Shown piece after piece: positions 39,301 to 48,590 of a stretch of 64,000 bases of DNA. This DNA is from Sipunculus nudus. Taxonomy: Eukaryota; Annelida; Sipuncula; Golfingiida; Sipunculidae. Position 1 is the stretch's first letter. The number at the start of each line of letters is the position of its first letter. The stretch spans positions 12,498,382 through 12,562,381 of the forward strand of contig CM049317.1 in NCBI GenBank assembly GCA_026874595.1, given 5' to 3'. Under the pieces are notes generated by a model. It saw only the letters and a list, made by a program, of their open reading frames with translations. It was not told the origin of the DNA and ran no database searches. Position numbers and translations under genes: made by a program.

Positions 39301-42300
39301 TCTAAATGTTTTTTCTATAATCAGCTCTAAAATGTAGAAAAATAGGTCAAGGTCACCCATCTTCGAACTCGACCGAGATTTTGTCAATATACATCTTCAC
39401 CGAAAAAAAAAAATTCCTACGGTGAAGCCTTTTAGAGATATCCCGCTCACAAGCCCAAAGTTGAAAAATCTGATAAAAATTCATTAAAAATCAAAAATTG
39501 TAGGTGGCGCCACCAAACTTGTGAAGCAGGTACAGACTATCAGTCCCAATAATCATAGTAAGTTTTATGAAAATCCACCAAATGGTTCCTGAGTAATAAG
39601 CATCTAAGTGTTTTTCTATAATCAGCTCTAAAATGTAGAAAAATAGGTCAAGGTCATCCATCTTCGAACTTGACCGAGATTTTGTCGATATACATCTTTA
39701 CTGAGGAAATAAAATTCTGACTGTGAATCCTTCCAAGATATCCCGCTCACAAGGTAAAAGTTAACGGACGCCGGACGGACGGACGGACAGCTTGGGTGAC
39801 GACAATAGCCCATCAGCCTAAGGGCTGAGGGCTAAAAAAACTACATCTATTTATTGATGGTGAAGTAGTGCACATGCTTAGCATACAGTGTTCTCCTGCC
39901 AGAAATATCTATATATTAAAGTTACAGCAATTGATACAATGATGGGGCCACAGGGTCAGCCCTGCTGATTGGCTAATCATAAATCAGTAAGGTGATTGTT
40001 ACAGAAATACAATTTAAAAAAATGTGGACTAATCTAAAATGATAGCTTGAACTGTTGAGGAACTATAGAGCTTAAACATACAAGAGCATGAATCATTATT
40101 ATTACCATCCCTGAGTGTACCATATGCCTAAGTCACAAAATTTTTGTTGACAAATACAAATTTAAAAAAAAATCCATGACATTCATTTAGTATTTAAAAA
40201 TACCCTGTGGCTAAACCCCTCTGCAGCAATGACAAAGCTAAAACTCTTTCTCCTTACAGATAAAATTGAAAAACAAGTACTGGTAATACCAGGACAGATA
40301 TATCACCCTCACTGCAGGAAGCAAGCCATTAGAATATGCCCAGAAAAAGAAATGTACATTGAACTATCCCTAGAAAATCATATGTGATCTGCCATCAGAT
40401 CCTAAACTGATTCTGCGCTTATTAGTCTTGGTAATTATTAATGCAATAAGAGCTTTGTATTGAATGTCCTGGATGTTAAAACATCATTTAACTGCACTGA
40501 AGTCTAGTTTAACAGTGTCTTGATTGTAGCCTTCAAAGATAAATGCAAAACTGTAACCTGGCAGAAAAGAAGAAACTTAATACTGGTACCAAAATCTTGA
40601 TCAATTGAGAAAAAAAAATCCAGTAATTCAGTGTTTTAAATAATTGGAAAGCAAACTAAAACAAATAGAATACATAATGGCTGAAACCCCATCTCAGAAC
40701 TCGTCATTGTCTTAAGCTTCAGGTAGCTGAACAGTTTCTACAGAAGTGACAAACTGATGTTCTGTTTAGCCAATCAAAGTAAAGACCAAAAGTTTTGTAA
40801 GTTAATCTCCATATGTTCAGGGTTTTAAACTGTAAGAAACAAAAAGTTCCAGCATTAATACCAGGGCTTTTTCAAGGAAAATGTGATCAAATTTACTTTA
40901 TGAATGGGCTGCATGCATGAAACTTGTTCAGTTTTTCAAAGTTCAAGTGCCTATCAATGTTCTGTGACATGTAATTTTCCATACTGTTTTGTATTCTTTA
41001 CATTTTCATTGAAATTAATCTGAGATAGAGGCTATGCTGGAAAGATCAAGTTTTTTTTATAAGATTATTAAAGGAAACACGTTCTTATTATTTTCAAAAA
41101 TATTATTTTCAAAAATACAGTATTATAATAAAAAACATATTTTCTCATCATTTTCAAGTTGGCATTGATATGGCTGCAGGGCATTTGAATTTTGAAAAAA
41201 AACAAAACCTCTGGCTTTAACTGAAAAGTTTCTTTTAAAATGACAAAATGTGTAAGAAGAGTAACTACTATCATCACACTTCTTACTCTCAAGACAGGAG
41301 GTTCAACAATACTGACACATCCTACTTGTACTTGTACCTGTACCTAGGTGTACCATGAAAGTCCTGTACCTAGATTTGTAACTGCATAACCATCTCACTA
41401 CTATATCTACCTGTTCTTGGGTACTGTCACATGTACCTGGCCTCCAAACCTGCTTAGTTCATACATAATGTCCATTAGGTCAACCTGTTTTCAGACCAGA
41501 CGAATGGTAATTTTTAGGTTTTTAACATTTATTTTCTGTTTGAAAGAAGTGAATCACCATTCTGATATTCAATGATTTTGTGGACCAATAGTGGTTGATT
41601 ATACTGGTAGAATTAAAAATTTGATTTATTCTGACCCACATTGTGAAAAATTTGGTCAAATATGACCAAAATGCAAAATTTAATGCTTTTTACTTCACCA
41701 CTGCTGGCAAAAAAATGACCAGACTTGGAACAATATTATCCACTTTACCCAGGCAGGTCATTTAGATATCATTTGTAACATATTTGCCTGTTATAATTTC
41801 ATTTCTAATTTGTAAAAGCATCTTTATACCAGGAGGAAATCAATTTTTACAATTTTTTTCACAATTTTTAGCAGGCTCCAGAGGCTAAACTTTCAATTTT
41901 TACCCAAATTTAAATTTTTCTTTACAACCACCATTGAAAGTTATGTAAATTCTGTAAGTTTCATTGCTTTAGCAACAATCTCTCAGAAGATATAACTCTC
42001 AAAAATACTGTCCAGAATTAGTAGGGTTAAATTTAACAAGTACCCCCATCCCCATATATGGACTCCAGGAAGGATTCCAAAAATGTTTTCAACCAAATAA
42101 TGGTGTTTTAGTGCTAAGAGGGTTCAAATGCACATATCAGGAAAATATTATGATTTTCTGAGATGGTTGTGCTGGAGGCACTTGTTGAGTTCACATGGAA
42201 TGACCCAGATGTGGAGGTAATCTGGCCTTGATGATACCAAGACATAGAGGTTATCTAACTTTGATGATAACATGATGTAGAGGTAATCTAACCTTGATGA

Positions 42301-45300
42301 TACCATGACGTAGAGGTTATCTAACCTTTATAATACCAAGACGTAGAGGTAATCTAGCCTTGATGATACCAAGATGTAGAGGTAATCTAACCTTGATGAT
42401 ACCATGACGTAGAGGTAATATATCCTTGATGACACCAAGACGTAGAGGTAATCTAACTTTGATGACACCAAGACACAGAGGTAATCTACCTTGATGATAC
42501 CAAGATGTAGGGGTAATTAAACCTTGATGATACCATGACATAGAGGTAATCTAACCTTGATGATACCAAGACATAGAGGTAATCTATCCTTGATGACACC
42601 AAGACGTAGAGGTAATCTGACCTTGATGACACCAAGACACAGAGGTAATCTACCTTGATGATACCAAGACATACAGGTAATCTAACCTTGATTATACCAA
42701 GAGGTAGAGGTAATCTACCTTGATGATACCAAGATGTAGAGGTAATCTAACCTTGATGACACCAAGACATAGAGGTAATCTAACCTTGATGACACCAAGA
42801 CACAGAGTTAATCTAACCTTAATGACACCAAGACACAGAGGTAATCTAACCTTGATGATACCAAGACGTAGAGGTAATCTAACCTTGATGATACCAAGAT
42901 GTAGAGGTAATCTTTCCTTGATGATACCATGACGTAGAGGTAATCTAACCTTGATGATACCATAACATAGAGGTAATCTAATCTTGATGATACCAAGATG
43001 TAGAGGTAATCTAACCTTGATGATACCAAGACATAGAGGTAATCAAACCTTGATGATACCAAGACGCAGAGGTAATTTAGCCTTGAGGATACCAAAACGT
43101 AGAGGTAATCTAACCTTGATGATACCATGACGTAGAGGTAATCAAACCTTGATGATACCAAGACGCAGAGGTAATTTAGCCTTGACGATACCAAGACGTA
43201 GAGGTAATCTAACCTTGACAATACCAAGACGTAGAGGTAATCTAACCTTGATGATACCAAAACGTAGAGGTAATCTGACCTTGATGACACCAAGACGTAG
43301 AGGTAATCTATCCTTGATGATACCAAGACGTAGAGGTAATCTAACCTTGATGATACCAAGACGTAGAGGTAATCTAACCTTGATGATACCAAGACGTACA
43401 GGTAATCTAACCTTGAGATTACCAAGACGTAGAGGTAATCTATCCTTGACGATACCAAGATGTAATCTATCCTTGATGACACCAAGACGTAGAGGTAATC
43501 TAGCCTTGACGATACCAAGACGCAGAGGTTATCTAAAAACGTAGAGGTAATCTAGCCTTGACGATACCAAGACGTAGAGGTTATCTAAACTTGATGATAC
43601 CAAGACGCAGAGGTAATCTAGCCTTGATGATACCAAGACGTAGAGGTAATCTAAACTTGATGATACCAAGACGTAGAGGTAATCTAACTTTGATGACACC
43701 TAGACACAGAGGTAATCTACCTTGATGATACCAAGACATAGGGGTAATTAAACCTTGATGATACCATGACATAGAGGTAATCTAACCTTGATGATACCAA
43801 GACATAGAGGTAATCTATCCTTGATGACACCAAGACGTAGAGGTAATCTGACCTTGATGACACCAAGACACAGAGGTAATCTACCTTGATGATACCAAGA
43901 CATACAGGTAATCTAACCTTGATGATACCAAGAGGTAGAGGTAATCTACCTTGATGATACCAAGATGTAGAGGTAATCTAACCTTGATGACACCAAGACA
44001 TAGAGGTAATCTAACCTTGATGACACCAAGACATAGAGGTAATCTAACTTTGATGATACCAAGACATAAAGGTAATCTATCCTGATGATACCAAGACTTG
44101 GAGGTAATCTAACCTTGATGATGCCAAGACGTAGAGGTAGTTTAGCCTTGATGATACCAAGACGTAATCTATCCTTGATGATACCAAGACGTAATCTATC
44201 CTTGATGACACCAAGACATAGAGGTAATCTAGCCTTGATGATACCAAGACATAGAGGTAATCAAACCTTGATGATACCAAGACGCAGAGGTAATTTAGCC
44301 TTGACGATACCAAGACGTAGAGGTAATCTAACCTTGATGATACCATGACGTAGAGGTAATCAAACCTTGATGATACCAAGACGCAGAGGTAATTTAGCCT
44401 TGACGATACCAAGACGTAGAGGTAATCTAACCTTGACGATACCAAGACGTAGAGGTAATCTAACCTTGATGATACCAAAACGTAGAGGTAATCTGACCTT
44501 GATGACACCAAGACGTAGAGGTAATCTATCCTTGATGATACCAGGACATAGAGGTAATCTAACCTTGATGATACCAAGACGTAGAGGTAATCTAACCTTG
44601 ATGATACCAAGACATACAGGTAATCTAACCTTGAGATTACCAAGACGTAGAGGTAATCTAAACTTGATGATACCAAGACGTAGAGGTAATCTGACCTTGA
44701 TGACACCAAGACACAGAGGTAATCTACCTTGATGATACCAAGACATACAGGTAATCTAACCTTGATGATACCAAGAGGTAGAGGTAATCTGACCTTGATG
44801 ACACCAAGACACAGAGGTAATCTAACCTTGACAATACCAAGACGTAGAGGTAATCTAACCTTGATGATACCAAAACATAGAGGTAATCTGACCTTGATGA
44901 CACCAAGACGTAGAGGTAATCTATCCTTGATGATACCAAGACGTAGAGGTAATCTAACCTTGATGATACCAAGACGTAGAGGTAATCTAACCTTGATGAT
45001 ACCAAGACGTACAGGTAATCTAACCTTGAGATTACCAAGACGTAGAGGTAATCTATCCTTGACGATACCAAGATGTAATCTATCCTTGATGACACCAAGA
45101 CGTAGAGGTAATCTAGCCTTGACGATACCAAGACGCAGAGGTTATCTAAAAACGTAGAGGTAATCTAGCCTTGACGATACCAAGACGTAGAGGTTATCTA
45201 AACTTGATGATACCAAGACGCAGAGGTAATCTAGCCTTGATGATACCAAGACGTAGAGGTAATCTAAACTTGATGATACCAAGACGTAGAGGTAATCTAA

Positions 45301-48300
45301 CTTTGATGACACCTAGACACAGAGGTAATCTACCTTGATGATACCAAGACATAGGGGTAATTAAACCTTGATGATACCATGACATAGAGGTAATCTAACC
45401 TTGATGATACCAAGACATAGAGGTAATCTATCCTTGATGACACCAAGACGTAGAGGTAATCTGACCTTGATGACACCAAGACACAGAGGTAATCTACCTT
45501 GATGATACCAAGACATACAGGTAATCTAACCTTGATGATACCAAGAGGTAGAGGTAATCTACCTTGATGATACCAAGATGTAGAGGTAATCTAACCTTGA
45601 TGACACCAAGACATAGAGGTAATCTAACCTTGATGACACCAAGACATAGAGGTAATCTAACTTTGATGATACCAAGACATAAAGGTAATCTATCCTGATG
45701 ATACCAAGACTTGGAGGTAATCTAACCTTGATGATGCCAAGACGTAGAGGTAGTTTAGCCTTGATGATACCAAGACGTAATCTATCCTTGATGATACCAA
45801 GACGTAATCTATCCTTGATGACACCAAGACATAGAGGTAATCTAGCCTTGATGATACCAAGACATAGAGGTAATCAAACCTTGATGATACCAAGACGCAG
45901 AGGTAATTTAGCCTTGACGATACCAAGACGTAGAGGTAATCTAACCTTGATGATACCATGACGTAGAGGTAATCAAACCTTGATGATACCAAGACGCAGA
46001 GGTAATTTAGCCTTGACGATACCAAGACGTAGAGGTAATCTAACCTTGACGATACCAAGACGTAGAGGTAATCTAACCTTGATGATACCAAAACGTAGAG
46101 GTAATCTGACCTTGATGACACCAAGACGTAGAGGTAATCTATCCTTGATGATACCAGGACATAGAGGTAATCTAACCTTGATGATACCAAGACGTAGAGG
46201 TAATCTAACCTTGATGATACCAAGACATACAGGTAATCTAACCTTGAGATTACCAAGACGTAGAGGTAATCTATCCTTGATGATACCAAGATGTAATCTA
46301 TCCTTGATGACACCAAGACGTAGAGGTAATCTAGCCTTGACGATACCAAGACGCAGAGGTTATCTAAAAACGTAGAGGTAATCTAGCCTTGACGATACCA
46401 AGACGTAGAGGTTATCTAAACTTGATGATACCAAGACGCAGAGGTAATCTAGCCTTGATGATACCAAGATGTAGAGGTAATCTAAACTTGATGATACCAA
46501 GACGTAGAGGTAATCTAACCTTGATGATACCAAGACGTAGAGGTTATCTAGCCTTGATGATACCAAAACGTAGAGGTCATCTAGCCTTGTTGATACCAAA
46601 ACATAGAGGTCATCTAACCTTGATGATACCATGACGTAGAGGTAATCTAACCTTGATGATACCATGACGTAGAGGTAATCTGGCCTTGATGATACTAAGC
46701 ATAGAGGTAATCTAACTTTGATGATACCAAGACACAGAGGTAATCTAACCTTGATGATACCAAGACACAGAGGTAATCTAACCTTGATGATACCAAGACG
46801 TAGAGGTAATCTAGCCTTGATGATATCAAGACGTAGAGGTAATGTAACCTTGATGATACCAAGATGCAGAAGTGATCTAACCTTGATGATGCCAAGACGT
46901 AGAGGTAATCTGACCTTGATGATACCAAGACGTAGAGGTAATCTTACCTTGATGATATCAAGACGTAGAGGTAATCTAACCTTGATGATACCAAGACGTA
47001 GAGGTCATCTAGCCTTGATGATACCAAAACACAGAGGTAATCTAACCTTGATGATATCATGACGTAGAGGTAATCTAACCTTGATGATACCATGACGTAG
47101 AGGTATTCTAACCTTGATGATACCATGACGTAAAGGTAATATATCCTTGATGATACCAAGACGCAGGGGTAATCTAACCTTGATGATACCAAGACGTAGA
47201 AGTAATCAAACTTGATGATACCAAGACGTAGAGGTAATCTAACCTTGATGATACCAAGACGTAGAGGTAATCTAACCTTAATGACACCAAGACACAGAGG
47301 TGATCTACCTTGATGATACCAAGATGTAGGGGTAATCTAACCTTGATGATACCAAGATGTAGAGGTAATCTAACCTTGAGAATACCAAGATGGAGAGGTT
47401 ATCTACCTTGATGATACCAAGACATAGAGGTAATCAAACTTGATGATACCAAGACGTAGAGGTAATCTAACCTTGATGATACCAAGACGTAGAGGTAATC
47501 TAACCTTAATGACACCAAGACACAGAGGTGATCTACCTTGATGATACCAAGATGTAGGTATAATCTAACCTTGATGATACCAAGATGTAGAGGTAATCTA
47601 ACCTTGAGAATACCAAGATGGAGAGGTTATCTACCTTGATGATACCAAGACATAGAGGTAATCTAACTTTGATGATACCAAGACGTAGAGGTAATCTAAC
47701 CTTGAGAATACCAAGATGTAGAGGTTATCTACCTTGATGATACCAAGACATAGAGGTAATCTAACTTTGATGATACCAAGACATAAAGGTAATCTATCCT
47801 GATGATACCAAGACTTGGAGGTAATCTAACCTTGATGATGCCAAGACGTAGAGGTAATTTAGCCTTGATGATACCAAGACGTAATCTATCCTTGATGATA
47901 CCAAGACGTAATCTATCCTTGATGACACCAAGACATAGAGGTAATCTAGCCTTGATGATACCAAGACATAGAGGTAATCCTGCCATGATGACACCAAGAT
48001 GTAGAGGTTATCTAGAAAGAAGCATGGTAAAACTACATTTCACGATGATACTCACAGACTGTATCCATGATCTCACCAAGAACATCTTGTCGCTCCAACT
48101 CCTGTAGTTTCTGTATTAGCTGAGCCACGCTGTTTCCTGGTTTAACTGTGTATGCATTAAGCAGGGCCATTGTAGAACTCTCCTTAATTGCAAAGTTTTG
48201 TATGTCCAGAAACTGAAATCCTAGCAGCTCTGCAAGTCCTGTCCAATCATTAGATATGCCATTGTTAAGCATTAGTCCTGGTATATCCATATGCATGCGG

Positions 48301-48374
48301 ATAATTTGCCTGACGCCCATGTTTAAGGCATGCATTGGCACATTAAGGTCTGGTTCACCGTTCCAGGTTGCCAT
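18124..48374 (-). CDS. MyD88: MyD88, isoform ending in distal terminal exon 6b (323 residues, predicted)
   Basis: Model: exons 48374-48056, 32560-32495, 32092-32051, 29954-29771, 29239-29148, then 18392-18124. The joined frame is 972 nt, 323 residues, stop TAG. Residues 1-235 are shared with the other isoform: death domain, intermediate segment and TIR boxes 1 and 2. Residues 236-323 come from exon 6b and supply the last TIR strands and helices with box 3 (WFW at 274-276), then a short extension with SENAYNRMDSSV. The acceptor is TTCCTGCAG and its phase matches exon 5, so exon 6b can replace 6a cleanly. The reading frame is intact and similar to 6a, which argues for selection. Whether it is used needs transcripts. 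It could instead be the surviving last exon of a lost neighbouring paralogue, but no other MyD88 exon is visible between 18.4 and 24.9 kb. Confidence 0.7.
18393..21835 (-). other. MyD88 intron between terminal exons 6a and 6b, distal part
   Basis: No further exon is recognised. The stretch contains one copy of a dispersed repeat family at about 19484-19950 and otherwise unique AT-rich sequence. If exon 6a is used, this is downstream of the gene; if 6b is used, it is intron. Confidence 0.5.
19484..19950 (+). repeat. Dispersed repeat family D, copy 1
   Basis: It begins with GGGTCACGGCGCTCAGCTGA and continues with TTTCAGATTTTAAAAGATTA and AATTGCAAAATTCAGATCTA. The same blocks in the same order occur at about 50035-51190 (+), and part recurs inverted at about 61010-61350. 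Non-coding. Confidence 0.65.
21840..22220. repeat. ~52-bp minisatellite with alternating two-unit pattern
   Basis: About seven tandem units contain ATGAATGATGCACG and ACATCCTTCCTTC. Spacings between successive GATGCACG sites are about 53, 52, 52 and 57 bp. Units alternate between GGCTGCATCAACA and AATACATAAACA types, giving a dimer near 105 bp. A Cys-rich minus-strand frame across it is an artefact. Confidence 0.85.
22780..23640. repeat. ~53-bp minisatellite
   Basis: About sixteen tandem copies contain AATCAAGGTCTGTGAATG and CACAGACTTGGTAGTATGAA. Successive units are about 53 bp apart, for example 23269 and 23322. The first units are more degenerate. Confidence 0.9.
24130..24880. repeat. 44-bp minisatellite downstream of MyD88 exon 6a
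   Basis: At least seven near-perfect 44-bp units (about 24180-24480) contain TTTTGCACCACATCTTGCAG and AACATGATCTGGTGTCCATT, followed by degenerate units to about 24880. On the MyD88 strand the array begins within about 40 nt of the exon 6a stop codon, so it may form part of that isoform's 3' UTR. Confidence 0.85.
24916..25352 (-). CDS. MyD88: MyD88 terminal exon 6a (TIR box 3 and Ser-rich tail)
   Basis: The exon encodes residues 236-379 after a split Gly codon, following acceptor TTTCTGCAG. It contains PPILRFITVLDYT and WFWNRLAASL, close to the end of vertebrate MyD88 (ILRFITV, FWTRLA). A DESENAYNRMDSSV block and a tail with runs of Ser (about 332-370) ending in Lys-rich sequence follow. The tail is probably disordered. 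Confidence 0.93.
24916..48374 (-). CDS. MyD88: MyD88, isoform ending in proximal terminal exon 6a (379 residues)
   Basis: Exons are 48374-48056, 32560-32495, 32092-32051, 29954-29771, 29239-29148 and 25352-24916. The joined frame is 1140 nt, stop TAA. MyD88 is the cytosolic adaptor linking Toll-like and IL-1-type receptors to IRAK kinases and NF-kB. Order: death domain about residues 15-105 (ALNM, LMLNNG, NDWTGLAELLGF, ERQDVL), intermediate segment 107-143, TIR 147-285, and a C-terminal tail with many Ser. TIR box 1 is YHAFISH (151-157), box 2 RDLLGG (185-190, where the usual Pro is Gly) and box 3 FW (275-276). Death domain plus TIR in one short protein identifies MyD88 rather than SARM or a Toll receptor. 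The start Met has an in-frame TAA two codons upstream. Every junction is GT-AG and phase-consistent. The tail beyond the TIR domain exceeds the human protein, as in other protostome forms. Confidence 0.93.
25353..26998 (-). other. MyD88 intron 5, proximal part
   Basis: No exon is seen. A degenerate tandem stretch at about 25905-26150 repeats GGTCCAGACC, CTGGTCAGGATCTGG and related text. The remainder is AT-rich and unremarkable. Confidence 0.5.
26999..28577. repeat. Tandem triplication of a ~530-bp unit in MyD88 intron 5
   Basis: Units begin with ACTAAACACACCCACACTCA at 26999, 27530 and 28059 (spacings 531 and 529 bp). Each ends in GGGTTGGGAGGATATCAG and TTTTTATACCATAATA. Differences between units are few, so the amplification is recent. 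No reading frame is shared. Confidence 0.95.
28539..29076. mobile_element. Candidate MITE with 13-bp terminal inverted repeats
   Basis: ATTAGGGTTGGGA at 28539-28551 is perfectly inverted at 29064-29076. Inside, ATATCAT and GATATCA pieces near both ends add partial inverted symmetry. There is no coding capacity. The left end lies inside the third ~530-bp unit, so the element and the tandem repeat share history. Target-site duplications are not clear. Confidence 0.4.
29148..29239 (-). CDS. MyD88: MyD88 exon 5 (TIR middle part)
   Basis: 92 nt encoding residues 205-234, with split codons at both ends (Arg204, Gly235). It contains TIIVLSPEYLKS and ECDFEIKFAQALSPG, matching the MyD88 TIR core. Acceptor is TTAACAG, donor GTAATC. 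Confidence 0.93.
29771..29954 (-). CDS. MyD88: MyD88 exon 4 (TIR boxes 1 and 2)
   Basis: 184 nt encoding residues 144-203. It holds box 1 YHAFISH, then GLRLCIPERDLLGGTC with box 2 and TAELIEK. The BB-loop Pro of RDxxPG is Gly (codon GGG at 29817-29815). Acceptor is ATTTACAG, donor GTATGG. Confidence 0.94.
30590..31470. repeat. Dispersed tandem repeat of the GACCTTGACCTTTGACC family in MyD88 intron 3
   Basis: Roughly 300-bp blocks repeat CCTGTGACCTTGACC, TCAATAGGG-like and ATATGTGCAAGAT-like text. The same family reappears at 57290-58140. Non-coding. Confidence 0.75.
31598..31609. repeat. GGTGGCGCCACC palindrome within a repeat
   Basis: A perfect 12-bp palindrome identical to those at 16464, 39503, 54471, 54619, 54750, 54889, 56247, 56583 and 56921. 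Confidence 0.9.
31765..31905 (-). mobile_element. tRNA-derived SINE head, minus strand
   Basis: Read on the minus strand, GGTCTAGCGGTAAAACGC resembles a pol III A box and GGGTTCCATCCCAGG a B box with a T-arm stem, at tRNA-like spacing. A tRNA-unrelated body follows. No full cloverleaf could be drawn, so this is a SINE rather than a tRNA gene. It lies in MyD88 intron 3 in the sense direction. Confidence 0.6.
32051..32092 (-). CDS. MyD88: MyD88 exon 3 (intermediate segment)
   Basis: A 42-nt microexon encoding residues 130-142 (KPDPFITVDD core), phase 1 at both ends. Acceptor is TTTTCAG, donor GTGAGT. Its end corresponds to the short link before the TIR domain in vertebrate MyD88. Skipping it would keep the frame. 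Confidence 0.85.
32495..32560 (-). CDS. MyD88: MyD88 exon 2 (intermediate segment)
   Basis: 66 nt encoding residues 108-128 (RNVKSYL, PSQLQVPE), phase 1 at both ends. Acceptor is TTCACAG, donor GTGAGG. It aligns in position with the KYILKQ to PLQV stretch of vertebrate MyD88. Confidence 0.87.
32561..34045 (-). other. MyD88 intron 1, unique 3' part
   Basis: AT-rich unique sequence between exon 2 and the minisatellite. A perfect 18-bp palindrome CTGTGTTTATAAACACAG lies at 33403-33420. Degenerate GGACCAC-type repeats occur at about 33430-33580. No exon is recognised. Confidence 0.5.
34046..37810. repeat. 33-bp minisatellite, array 1 (MyD88 intron 1)
   Basis: About 114 head-to-tail copies of a 33-bp unit containing AGGTAATCTAACCTTGATGA and TACCAAGACGTAG, with point variants and a few short or long units. 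Because 33 is a multiple of three and the unit has few stops, long frames open on both strands (for example 270 residues near 35090-36724). They encode only an 11-residue repeat and shift frame at length variants, so they are not genes. Confidence 0.97.
37811..42207. mobile_element. 4.4-kb foldback element with long terminal inverted repeats, inserted in the minisatellite
   Basis: The ends TGGGTCATTCCAT (37811) and its inverted counterpart ending at 42207 begin arms alignable for about 600-700 bp (to about 38500 and from about 41480). Shared blocks include CCATCTCAGA, TTTTCCTGATATGTGCATTT, AAACTTACAGAAT, GTGTGGGTCAGAA / ATGTGGGTCAGAA and CAACC near the inner ends. The arms have diverged noticeably. 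Flanking GA dinucleotides (37809-37810 and 42208-42209) fit a 2-bp target duplication; removing the element rebuilds a normal minisatellite unit. No transposase frame is present, so it is non-autonomous or decayed. Superfamily not assigned. Confidence 0.8.
38810..39840 (+). repeat. Dispersed repeat with ~300-bp units nested in the foldback element
   Basis: Three units, about 300 bp apart (near 39041, 39343, 39643), share AGGTCAAGGTCACCCATCTT, TGACCGAGATTTTGT and GATATCCCGCTCACAAG. It starts near AGAATATCAGCTGAAGCTGA and ends in a GGACGGACGGAC tract plus GGGCTGAGGGCTAAAAA. One palindrome GGTGGCGCCACC lies at 39503-39514. Confidence 0.75.
42208..48014. repeat. 33-bp minisatellite, array 2 with higher-order structure (MyD88 intron 1)
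   Basis: About 176 copies of the same 33-bp unit and orientation as array 1. Superimposed is a higher-order repeat: the junction ATCTAAAAACGTAGAGG occurs at 43531, 45144 and 46362, and long stretches recur exactly 1613 bp apart (for example 44061 and 45674). The array ends 40 bp from the exon 1 splice donor. Long frames on both strands are repeat artefacts. Confidence 0.97.
48056..48374 (-). CDS. MyD88: MyD88 exon 1 (death domain)
   Basis: 319 nt encoding residues 1-106 plus one base of Tyr107. The domain contains ALNMGVRQII, DIPGLMLNNG, NDWTGLAELLGF, AQLIQKL and ERQDVLGEI, matching MyD88-type death domains that assemble with IRAK. The donor is GTGAGT at 48055. Reading through it would give only six unrelated residues before a stop. 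The start ATG follows an in-frame TAA. Confidence 0.94.
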
Positions 48375-48590
48375 GATTTAATATTACTAAGCCAGCGAAT
48401 ATAATAAAACAGTTATGGTACCTAATTTTTTTATTGACATTACTTATATTGTAGTTTCACTGCCACGAACTGTCTGGTAGCTCATAGTAAGCTTCATGTA
48501 GTCTGCTGGATAACCAATGGGTAGCCAAGACTGGCGTGCTGAGTAACCAGCTTCTCAAGATGCTCCGGGAATCAGGCTGCCACTCCCAAT
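48375..48590 (-). other. MyD88: Likely MyD88 5' UTR with candidate acceptor
   Basis: On the MyD88 strand, TTATCCACAG ending at 48591 is a good acceptor, so a 5' UTR exon could begin at 48590 and run into the coding start. The first exon and promoter would then lie further right and are not identified. This is inference from the splice-like sequence only. Confidence 0.3.

Noticed and set aside
34046-48014. CRISPR-like direct repeats
   Set aside because: The units are contiguous, have no unique spacers, and lie in an animal gene intron.
48033-48055. Extension of the death-domain frame past 48056
   Set aside because: It adds six unrelated residues before a stop, while a GTGAGT donor at 48055 leads in phase to exon 2 with MyD88-like sequence.
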